Positions 1 to 4,519 of a stretch of DNA of 5,660 nucleotides are shown one piece after another. The notes below the pieces were generated by a model. That model worked only from the letters and a program-made list of their open reading frames with translations, was not told where the DNA came from and searched no databases. The DNA comes from JAPLYB01 sp964500015 (GTDB lineage: Archaea > Nanobdellota > Nanobdellia > Pacearchaeales > UBA284), in contig CAZCMN010000044.1 of NCBI GenBank assembly GCA_964500015.1, positions 1-5,660 of the forward strand, read 5' to 3'. Both the position numbers and the translations under genes were made by a program. How positions within the stretch are numbered: the first letter of the stretch is position 1; every line of letters begins with the position of its first letter.

Positions 1-9
1 TGATTTGAA

Positions 10-32
10 AAATCCTGTCGGAAAGTTAGAAA

Positions 33-49
<17 letters not shown>
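10..49 (-). repeat. Inverted repeat linking tRNA T arm to its trailer, followed by T5
   Basis: Positions 10-21 and 38-49 are perfect 12-bp inverted copies (AAATCCTGTCGG / CCGACAGGATTT) separated by 16 nt. In the minus-strand transcript the first arm is the 3' side of the T loop, the T stem and the start of the 3' acceptor strand. The second arm lies in the trailer and runs into a T5 tract (plus 8-12). Hairpin plus T-run resembles an intrinsic terminator, but forming it would destroy the T arm and acceptor stem. It may serve transcript ending or a folding checkpoint, or it may be a leftover duplicated fragment of the tRNA 3' end. The repeat is seen directly; its role is inferred. Confidence 0.6.
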
Positions 50-107
<58 letters not shown>

Positions 108-110
108 ATA

Positions 111-128
111 CGAAAACCGATGTTTTCG
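111..128 (-). repeat. Hairpin just upstream of the tRNA-Arg 5' end
   Basis: Perfect 7-bp arms CGAAAAC (111-117) and GTTTTCG (122-128) enclose a 4-nt loop. The hairpin ends 3 nt before the mature tRNA 5' end. If transcription begins upstream, it would sit in the tRNA leader next to the RNase P cleavage site. A role in processing or in the promoter is inference. Confidence 0.5.
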
Positions 129-150
129 GATGTGCAGAAAATGCTTTTCA

Positions 151-172
151 TTTTTTAACACATGTTTAAAAT
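151..172 (-). promoter_or_regulatory. Probable tRNA-Arg promoter region
   Basis: On the minus strand two TATA-like boxes lie upstream of the tRNA: ATTTTAAAC (plus 164-172) and GTTAAAAAA (plus 151-159). With usual archaeal spacing they would start transcripts near 142 or 129, giving a leader of roughly 20-35 nt that contains the 111-128 hairpin. Which box is used cannot be told from sequence. Confidence 0.35.
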
Positions 173-184
173 TGGAATTAGAAA

Positions 185-193
185 CTTTTAAAT
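185..193 (+). promoter_or_regulatory. TATA box of the TatD-family gene
   Basis: CTTTTAAAT is centred 27 nt before the ATG at 216. With archaeal TATA-to-start spacing, transcription would begin at or next to the A of the ATG, a leaderless mRNA. No Shine-Dalgarno sequence is present (ATTTTATC precedes the ATG), which agrees. Confidence 0.6.
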
Positions 194-215
194 CTAACCT
201 TTTGTTCATTTTATC

Positions 216-980
216 ATGATAGATGTACATTGCCACTTAGAACAAAAAGAACTTTATGAAAAGTTAGATGAATTAATTCCTAAATGGAAAAAAGAACTTA
301 AGTTTGTTATTTCTTCATGTGCTCATGTTGAAGATTTAGAAAAAACACTTGAAATATATGAAAAATTTAAGCCATTTGTTAAAATCTGCGTTGGTCTGCA
401 TCCTGAATTTATCAAAGAATTAAAAGAAGAGGATATTAAAAAAGTAATCAGATTTATCCATACCCATGCTAATGAAGTTTTAGCTATAGGTGAAATAGGA
501 TTAGACTATCATTGGATAAAAGAGCCAGAGTTTAGAGAAAAACAAAAAGACATGTTCATAAGGTTTATTAAATTGGCAAGAGAATTAAATTTTCCCTTAG
601 TTATTCATTCTTGGGATTCTACTTTAGATGCAATTGCAATTTTAGAAAAAGAAGGGATGCAAAACCATAAAGTCTTATTTCATTTGCTCCAAGATAGGTA
701 TGCTTTACTAAAGATTATAAAAAATAATTGGTTTGTTTCAATTGGTCCTATCATAGCTAAATCAAAAGATATAAAGAAAATTGCTCGAGACATGCCTTTG
801 AATAGAATCATGTTAGAAACAGATTCTCCATGGTTTGCTCAAAAGCCAGAACAAGAATTTGGTGAGCCAACTAATGTTAAGGTTGCTTGTGAAAAAATTG
901 CTAAAATAAAAACTTTAGAAGAAAATTATGTTGAAAAGCAGACAGATAAAAATGCAATTGAATTTTTTAAACTAAGATGA
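216..980 (+). CDS. TatD-family metal-dependent hydrolase (putative DNase)
   Basis: This 254-aa protein has the length and metal-ligand set of TatD hydrolases, cytoplasmic TIM-barrel enzymes of the amidohydrolase superfamily that cut DNA, often as 3'-5' exonucleases. Visible motifs are HCH at 5-7, GLHPE at 60-64, GEIGLDY with Glu93, VIHSW with His131, FH with His156, and LETDSPW with Asp203; together these supply the usual two-metal site. GEPTNV at 216-221 matches the conserved NEPxNV region near the C-terminus. The stretch after His156 (LLQD) departs from the common HxFSG motif, so substrate preference may differ. The start is supported by the TATA box 27 nt upstream and by the HxH motif falling at the normal distance from Met1. 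The gene diverges from tRNA-Arg and its last 9 bp overlap the convergent gene. Family assignment is secure; the natural substrate is unknown, and no particular TatD paralogue is implied. Confidence 0.93.
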   Translation: MIDVHCHLEQKELYEKLDELIPKWKKELKFVISSCAHVEDLEKTLEIYEKFKPFVKICVGLHPEFIKELKEEDIKKVIRFIHTHANEVLAIGEIGLDYHWIKEPEFREKQKDMFIRFIKLARELNFPLVIHSWDSTLDAIAILEKEGMQNHKVLFHLLQDRYALLKIIKNNWFVSIGPIIAKSKDIKKIARDMPLNRIMLETDSPWFAQKPEQEFGEPTNVKVACEKIAKIKTLEENYVEKQTDKNAIEFFKLR

Positions 981-1265
981 AACCATCAAAGGATCGTATA
1001 CATCTGCATATTTACATTTTAATCTTTCCTGATGTGTATCAGCATAATCTCTATCACAATTATCGCAAGTTCTGTCACCCCGATTAAAAGCTAAACAATA
1101 TTTTAGTTCTGCACCAATATCAATTCCCTGTTTATTTTTCAAAACTTCAAATCTGGCTGACTGTTGCCTATCAGAATTCTTGCTATAAAGCCCACTACAA
1201 TTTGCTACAATAACCATGCTTGAACCTTCTTTTCCCAAATACTTTTCATCCTCTTCTAATGTCAT
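972..1265 (-). CDS. Hypothetical 97-aa Cys-containing protein
   Basis: I do not recognise this protein. It is small, soluble and acidic at the N-terminus (MTLEEDE). It has five cysteines: Cys23, Cys57, and a C-terminal group Cys67-x2-Cys70 and Cys84. Cys57, 67, 70 and 84 in the second half, around the segment FNRGDRTCDNC, could hold a zinc ion or Fe-S cluster, but no named zinc-finger family fits well. A hydrophobic strand SSMVIVANC (15-23) precedes a polar stretch, so a small alpha/beta fold is possible. The start is supported by a TATA box centred 26 nt upstream, implying a leaderless mRNA. It stands alone, convergent with and overlapping the TatD-family gene by 9 bp. Arg, Asp and Gly are more frequent than in the Lys/Ile-rich neighbours, and a CGG arginine codon occurs. 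It is probably a real gene of unknown function. Confidence 0.68.
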   Translation of the reverse strand: MTLEEDEKYLGKEGSSMVIVANCSGLYSKNSDRQQSARFEVLKNKQGIDIGAELKYCLAFNRGDRTCDNCDRDYADTHQERLKCKYADVYDPLMVSS

Positions 1266-1285
1266 CTCTTTTTTTAATCAAAACC

Positions 1286-1296
1286 TTATTTAATAA
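1286..1296 (-). promoter_or_regulatory. TATA box of the 97-aa gene
   Basis: On the minus strand TTATTAAATAA is centred 26 nt before the ATG (1265). It lies inside a short palindrome with arms CTTAT/ATAAG (1285-1297). The spacing again predicts transcription starting at the start codon. The intervening A-rich sequence ends in AAAGAG directly against the ATG, too close for a Shine-Dalgarno role. Confidence 0.5.
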
Positions 1297-1344
1297 GTTT
1301 TATGTGATAAATTAGTTATTATTCAAATCAAAATTTAAGTTAAA

Positions 1345-1354
1345 TTATTTAAAC
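1345..1354 (+). promoter_or_regulatory. TATA box of the membrane protein-dphB operon
   Basis: TTATTTAAAC is centred about 24 nt before the ATG at 1374, fitting a leaderless start for the first gene of the operon. A T/C-rich stretch follows (CCTCTTTTTCTTT). No separate promoter is obvious before dphB, so this one probably drives both genes. Confidence 0.55.
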
Positions 1355-1373
1355 CTCTTTTTCTTTACAAAAA

Positions 1374-1637
1374 ATGAATTTCCTTCAAATTATCTTAATA
1401 TTCCTAGTATCTTTATCAGGTTATCCTTGGGGATTGCTTTTAGCAAACTTGACAAAAGAAGAGCTTAAATCAGGAAGACTCTTTTTTAAGATAATCCTTG
1501 TTTTAAGCATACTTGCCATAATCATTTCATTGTTTTTCTTAAAAGCAGAAAACCTAATCTTATTTATTGCAATCATGATTTTTATCTTTTTATTGACTTT
1601 AGCAAGTTTTATTAAAAGCAAGGGAATAAAAAAATAA
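1374..1637 (+). CDS. Small three-helix membrane protein upstream of dphB
   Basis: This 87-aa, strongly hydrophobic protein has three predicted membrane segments: about 3-25 (containing SGYPWG at 15-20), about 37-56, and about 60-81. A short charged loop (TKEELKSGR, 27-35) separates the first two, and the tail is basic (KSKGIKK). The basic C-terminus and acidic/basic loop would allow a positive-inside topology with the tail in the cytoplasm. I recognise no family. The start is supported by the TATA box 24 nt upstream. One base separates its stop codon from the dphB ATG (TAAAATG), so the two are surely co-transcribed and perhaps translationally coupled. A functional link to diphthamide synthesis is not shown, since that pathway is cytosolic. 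The operon position may simply be genome compaction. Confidence 0.72.
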   Translation: MNFLQIILIFLVSLSGYPWGLLLANLTKEELKSGRLFFKIILVLSILAIIISLFFLKAENLILFIAIMIFIFLLTLASFIKSKGIKK

Positions 1638-1638
1638 A

Positions 1639-2337
1639 ATGTTATACTTAATCGGCTTAGGTTTAGATTTAAAAGACATCTCATTGAAAGCACTTGAAGC
1701 AATTAAGAAATCAAGTCAAGTTTATCTTGAAACCTACACAACAACTTTTCCTTATAAAATTGAAAATCTAGAAAAAGTAATCGGAAAAAAAGTCATTTCA
1801 TCTGCTAGAAAACAATTTGAAGACGATGTCCTTACACTTATAGATGGTGCGAAGCACCAGAATATTTCTATCTTAATTTACGGAGATCCTTTAGCTGCCA
1901 CAACACACATAACAATTTTAAGAGAAGCTGAAAAAAGAAAAATCAAGACAGAAATTATTCACAACATCTCAATTTTTAATGTAATTTCTGAAACAGGTTT
2001 GCAATTATATAAGTTTGGAAAAACAACCTCTCTTCCAAAATGGCAAGAAAACTACAAACCAACAAGTTTTTTAGATATAATCAAAGAAAATCTTTCAATA
2101 AAAGCACATTCTCTGGTTTTAGTTGACCCTGGGTTGTCATTAAAACAATCTCTTGAACAATTAGAACAATCCGATACAGACCACATACTTAATAATAAAG
2201 AACTTATAATAGCCTCTTGTCTAGGAACAGCAAAACAAAAAATAATAAAAGGAAATATAAAAGATTTAATAAAAAAGAAAATAGACGAACCTTTTTCTAT
2301 AATTATTCCATCTAATTTGAATTTTTCTGAGAAATAA
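1639..2337 (+). CDS. dphB: Diphthine synthase (DphB), EF-2 diphthamide pathway
   Basis: DphB uses S-adenosylmethionine to methylate the modified histidine of elongation factor 2, the second step toward diphthamide. The N-terminus MLYLIGLGLDLKDIS is the family signature, although the usual GLGLGDE is altered (the Gly-Asp pair is gone). YGDPLAATTH at 81-90 is the SAM-binding motif. NISIFNVISETGLQLYKFGK (109-128) is the most diagnostic block, nearly matching the family consensus. SCLGTAK (193-199) and the closing IIPSNLNFSE (222-231) match the conserved C-terminal strands. At 232 aa it is shorter than the roughly 250-270 aa usual in archaea. The missing residues seem to lie between LVDPGL (161-166) and LEQLEQ (172-177), not at either end. 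It is the second gene of an operon and has no clear ribosome-binding site, so translation may depend on the membrane-protein gene ending one base upstream. Confidence 0.95.
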   Translation: MLYLIGLGLDLKDISLKALEAIKKSSQVYLETYTTTFPYKIENLEKVIGKKVISSARKQFEDDVLTLIDGAKHQNISILIYGDPLAATTHITILREAEKRKIKTEIIHNISIFNVISETGLQLYKFGKTTSLPKWQENYKPTSFLDIIKENLSIKAHSLVLVDPGLSLKQSLEQLEQSDTDHILNNKELIIASCLGTAKQKIIKGNIKDLIKKKIDEPFSIIIPSNLNFSEK

Positions 2338-2342
2338 AAATT
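2320..2342. terminator. Possible bidirectional terminator between dphB and the convergent gene
   Basis: AATTTTT (2320-2326) and AAAAATT (2336-2342) form an inverted repeat spanning the junction of the convergent stop codons, which are 4 bp apart. Read either way it gives a T5 tract, the usual archaeal termination signal. All arms are A/T pairs, so the hairpin would be weak; the T-runs are probably the working part. Confidence 0.35.
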
Positions 2343-2668
2343 TAAACCTTTTCTTGTTTAGGTTCATCTAATCTCGGAATCGGTGCTAGCATCAAAACTA
2401 AACCCTTTATTTTTTGATTAGATATCCTTTCTTTAGATAAAGCAGCGTATAAAGACTCCCAATATTGATGATATTGATCAGATTTCTCCTTTCCAAATCT
2501 GTCAAAGTAGATTAAAAAAGGGTGACGCCCATCTTCAGGTATTGCCACCTTCCCAATTTTTTCTTTTACCTCTCCCTGTAGATAATAAAGAATTCCAGTA
2601 TTCTCATCAATTAAAAAGCCATTTGGAAGTTTCCTGACTAGTGCAGACAATCCTTTAATCTTCCCCAT
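2342..2668 (-). CDS. Hypothetical 108-aa soluble protein
   Basis: I do not recognise this protein. It has no signal peptide, membrane segment or cysteine. The N-terminal part is basic (MGKIKGLSALVRK), followed by likely beta strands GFLIDENTGILYYLQ (17-31) and a segment HPFLIYFDRFGKEK (49-62). An aromatic helix-like stretch follows, QYHQYWESLYAALSKE (65-80), and then a hydrophobic strand GLVLMLAPIPRL (89-100). The alternating strands and helices suggest a small folded domain. It sits 52 nt downstream of the 121-aa gene on the same strand, with its own candidate TATA box, and converges on dphB with 4 bp between stop codons. The frame is open without internal stops and has sensible amino-acid composition, so it is probably real, but no function can be given. 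Confidence 0.66.
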   Translation of the reverse strand: MGKIKGLSALVRKLPNGFLIDENTGILYYLQGEVKEKIGKVAIPEDGRHPFLIYFDRFGKEKSDQYHQYWESLYAALSKERISNQKIKGLVLMLAPIPRLDEPKQEKV

Positions 2669-2697
2669 TTTAGCCCAATAACATAAAGAATATTTTC

Positions 2698-2705
2698 TAT
2701 ATATA
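2698..2705 (-). promoter_or_regulatory. Candidate TATA box of the 108-aa gene
   Basis: TATATATA on the minus strand is centred about 34 nt before the ATG at 2668, predicting a transcript with a leader of about 7 nt. It is in an AT-rich gap of 52 nt, so a chance match is possible. Confidence 0.4.
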
Positions 2706-2713
2706 TTTTTCTG

Positions 2714-2718
2714 AAAAA
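2714..2718 (-). terminator. T-run after the 121-aa gene
   Basis: A T5 tract follows 2 nt after the minus-strand stop codon at 2721-2723. Archaeal RNA polymerase commonly stops at such U-rich stretches without a hairpin. With the TATA-like box just beyond it, this suggests the two small genes are separate units, but the evidence is slight. Confidence 0.3.
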
Positions 2719-2720
2719 GA

Positions 2721-3086
2721 TTAATTCAGACAAAAAACTCGTCTAAATCTATTTAAACCCATAACAATATAGCCCAGAATCCCAAATAGAAAATCATCTC
2801 CTTCTCTTTGATCTACCAAGCTAGGCTTAAAAAACATCCTTCCTATTTGGTCCATCTTAATCTCTCTTGGTTCAGAAGAATAATGATCAATATATTTTAT
2901 TGATTCCAAGGCTAGAAGATCTTGATCCCTTGCAAGTGCGAATACTCCCTGGTCTGTTTCTATCCTATCAAAAATTCCAATATACGCAAGAAGTCCAGAA
3001 TCATTAGAACTAACTACATTATACAATCCTTTCTCATCCTTGATTATTTTTCTTCGTCCATTTAATTCAACACTCATTTCAGTCAT
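2721..3086 (-). CDS. Hypothetical 121-aa protein with operator-like promoter
   Basis: I do not recognise this protein. Residues 5-90 look like a mixed alpha/beta domain: strand VELNGRRKIIKDEKGLYNVV (6-25), then LLAYIGIFDRIETDQGVFALARD (32-54), and a helix QDLLALESIKYIDHY (54-68). The C-terminal part holds a hydrophobic stretch FLFGILGYIVMGL (99-111) followed by a basic end RFRRVFCLN. That stretch is only about 13 residues, short for a membrane span but possible for a membrane-associated or packing helix. The start at 3086 is preferred over Met4 because the TATA box lies 24-25 nt upstream of it. The TATA box is framed by a 7-bp inverted repeat, hinting that this gene is regulated. The 108-aa gene follows 52 nt downstream; I saw no convincing similarity between the two proteins. 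Confidence 0.66.
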   Translation of the reverse strand: MTEMSVELNGRRKIIKDEKGLYNVVSSNDSGLLAYIGIFDRIETDQGVFALARDQDLLALESIKYIDHYSSEPREIKMDQIGRMFFKPSLVDQREGDDFLFGILGYIVMGLNRFRRVFCLN

Positions 3087-3099
3087 AAAATAAAAATCT

Positions 3100-3120
3100 T
3101 AATCTAGTATAAATAGATTA
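3100..3120 (-). promoter_or_regulatory. TATA box inside a 7-bp inverted repeat (candidate operator)
   Basis: TAATCTA (3100-3106) and TAGATTA (3114-3120) are perfect inverted arms around GTATAAA (3107-3113), whose minus-strand reading TTTATAC is the TATA box 24-25 nt before the ATG at 3086. A dimeric repressor bound to such a 21-bp site would block TBP directly. The repeat and spacing are seen in the sequence; the operator role is inferred. Confidence 0.5.
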
Positions 3121-3137
3121 TTGTAATTAAAAATAAG

Positions 3138-3153
3138 TTTATCTGAAGATAAA
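3138..3153. repeat. 7-bp inverted repeat in the 157-bp intergenic gap
   Basis: TTTATCT (3138-3144) and AGATAAA (3147-3153) form a near-perfect palindrome with a 2-nt centre. It lies 18 bp beyond the operator-like repeat at 3100-3120, between that promoter and the end of the GTPase gene. It may be a second protein-binding site; a 2-nt loop is too tight for a good RNA hairpin. The rest of the 3087-3243 gap is AT-rich with no gene that I can see. Confidence 0.4.
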
Positions 3154-3243
3154 GAGTTAATTGTTAAAATCTATTATCATTTGTTTTCAAATATTTCAAG
3201 AAATTTAAATTTTCAACTTATCTATATTAGAATTTAACTCACA

Positions 3244-4446
3244 TTATTTCTTTACAGCTATCTCAATAACATCCCCATTTTTTAGAATATGTTCTTTGCC
3301 AACAGCTAATTTCTTTTTAACATCAATTGCCTTGACAAAATTATTTCCAATATCAGTATGGATTCTGAAAGCAAAGTCTAATGCCGTAGTATTTGGAGGC
3401 ATTAAATAACAATCAGGCAAGACATTTCCCTTGCTGTCTGTTAATTTATTTAAACCGCCTGGGAAAATATAGACATAATGAAGATAATCAAAAACAGATT
3501 TATTCAAAACTTGCTGGACTCCTGTATTTTTCCATTTATCTAAAATTTTTTGGACAAAATCTAGGGCTTTTTTCTGTCTTTCATCTAATTTATCCTCCTT
3601 GATTATTTTAAAACTAGAATCTCCTGGAATATAATCAATAATCTCAGATCTTGAAGCTTCTCTTAAAGCTAATTCAGCTTCAGCAGAACATGGAACAATT
3701 AATAATTCGGGAAATTGTTTTTTAGCTTTTTCAAAATTTTCTTGAAATTCTGACCTGTCTTCTTTATTTGCAGCTATTATCATTGGTTTGCTCTGTTTTC
3801 GTAATTCGCCGGCAAATTCAAAAAGCCTTTGTTCACTCCATACAGAAGGCTTTTCTTCTTCAATATCAACTCCTAATTTTTTTAAAGCCTTTCGAACCAT
3901 TTCTTCTGTCACTTTTAATCCTGAAAATTGTTTTGCAACGTTCTTAACAAAATCAGTATGTTCAACTTCAATTTTTCTCATAAAGCCTCTCCAAACCTTT
4001 TTTAATATCCCTAGGTACCAGTAATCTAACTCTTCTTCTAAAAATCTAATATCATCACAAGGATCTCTCATTCCGGCTTGGCAAGGTTTTCCTTCGCAAT
4101 CTGTTAAGCCAGCCATATCAACAATATGTATCAATAAGTCAGCATTGCTTAAATCATCAAGAAATTGATTACCAAGTCCGCGACCTTCATGAGCTCCAGG
4201 AACTAAGCCAGCTACATCAAGTAATTCAACAGGAACAAATCTCTGCCCTTTTATACAAAAACCTTCTCTTGGATTGCATTCAACATGAAAAAAACTTTCA
4301 ACACAATCTACTCTGACATATCCGATTCCATGGTTTGGCTTTATAGTTGCAAAAGGATAATTTGCTATAAGAACCTCTGATAAAGTAGCTGCTTTAAAAA
4401 ACGTTGATTTCCCACAGTTAGCCTTGCCTACAATACCAATTAACAT
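3244..4446 (-). CDS. Ygr210/YchF-like GTPase with C-terminal TGS domain
   Basis: This 400-aa protein belongs to the OBG-type TRAFAC GTPases of the archaeal/eukaryotic Ygr210 branch, close to YchF and thought to act with ribosomes or translation. The G1/Walker A motif is GKANCGKST (7-15). The switch I region is YPFATIKPN (30-38), with Thr34. G3 is DVAGL (77-81), followed by the strongly conserved VPGAHEGRGLGNQFLDDL (82-99). G4 is NKED (227-230) and G5 is CSAEAE (253-258). NKxD predicts GTP specificity, unlike YchF, where an NxxE motif favours ATP. A helical insert covers about 135-215. A TGS domain (about 322-398) begins near VYIFPGG and ends LKNGDVIEI. Unusual points are Ala9 in place of the common Pro in the P-loop and a cluster of cysteines (11, 48, 57, 64, 117, 122, 130) in the G domain. 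The start is supported by the TATA box about 24 nt upstream and by Met1 immediately preceding the first strand. It is divergent from the transporter gene. Confidence 0.94.
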   Translation of the reverse strand: MLIGIVGKANCGKSTFFKAATLSEVLIANYPFATIKPNHGIGYVRVDCVESFFHVECNPREGFCIKGQRFVPVELLDVAGLVPGAHEGRGLGNQFLDDLSNADLLIHIVDMAGLTDCEGKPCQAGMRDPCDDIRFLEEELDYWYLGILKKVWRGFMRKIEVEHTDFVKNVAKQFSGLKVTEEMVRKALKKLGVDIEEEKPSVWSEQRLFEFAGELRKQSKPMIIAANKEDRSEFQENFEKAKKQFPELLIVPCSAEAELALREASRSEIIDYIPGDSSFKIIKEDKLDERQKKALDFVQKILDKWKNTGVQQVLNKSVFDYLHYVYIFPGGLNKLTDSKGNVLPDCYLMPPNTTALDFAFRIHTDIGNNFVKAIDVKKKLAVGKEHILKNGDVIEIAVKK

Positions 4447-4466
4447 AAAAACCCATCTTTTTGGGA

Positions 4467-4474
4467 TATATAAA
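4467..4474 (-). promoter_or_regulatory. TATA box of the GTPase gene
   Basis: The minus-strand TTTATATA is centred about 24 nt upstream of the ATG at 4446 and is the best TATA match in the window. The spacing predicts a leaderless mRNA. It shares the 73-bp divergent gap with the transporter promoter, so the two could compete. Confidence 0.62.
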
Positions 4475-4477
4475 ATT

Positions 4478-4516
4478 TTTTAAAAGGTATTTTCCTTAAA
4501 AAATTAATAAAAGAGG
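4478..4516 (+). promoter_or_regulatory. Transporter promoter and Shine-Dalgarno-like site
   Basis: A TATA-like TTTTAAAA (4478-4485) is about 39 nt before the ATG at 4520, predicting a start near 4507 and a leader of about 13 nt. That leader would contain GAGG (4513-4516), a Shine-Dalgarno-like sequence 3 nt before the ATG. This is the one gene here whose start looks leadered with a ribosome-binding site. The spacer is short, so the match is suggestive only. Confidence 0.42.
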
Positions 4517-4519
4517 AAA

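Noticed and set aside
1340..1352. Perfect 13-bp palindrome TTAAAT-T-ATTTAA at the dphB operon promoter
   Set aside because: It is made only of A and T and overlaps the TATA box, so it is expected often by chance in such AT-rich sequence; not called an operator.
1421..1702. Open frame on the minus strand across the membrane-protein gene and dphB start
   Set aside because: It is antisense to two well-supported genes, has no upstream TATA box at proper spacing, and its composition is the mirror of a hydrophobic coding strand.
2280..2340. Frameshift or truncation at the DphB C-terminus
   Set aside because: The closing IIPSNLNFSE block matches the family's last conserved motif and no continuing homologous frame follows, so the end is natural; the shortness is internal.
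3393..3602. Plus-strand open frame inside the GTPase gene
   Set aside because: It lies wholly antisense to the conserved C-terminal region and TGS domain; no start signals and no recognisable protein.
3788..4024. Plus-strand open frame inside the GTPase gene
   Set aside because: Antisense to the conserved G-domain and helical insert; Ser/Phe-rich composition is typical of a shadow frame.
4452..4465. Small CCCA/TGGG hairpin before the GTPase start
   Set aside because: Only 4 bp with a 6-nt loop, lying between the TATA box and the predicted transcription start; too weak to call.
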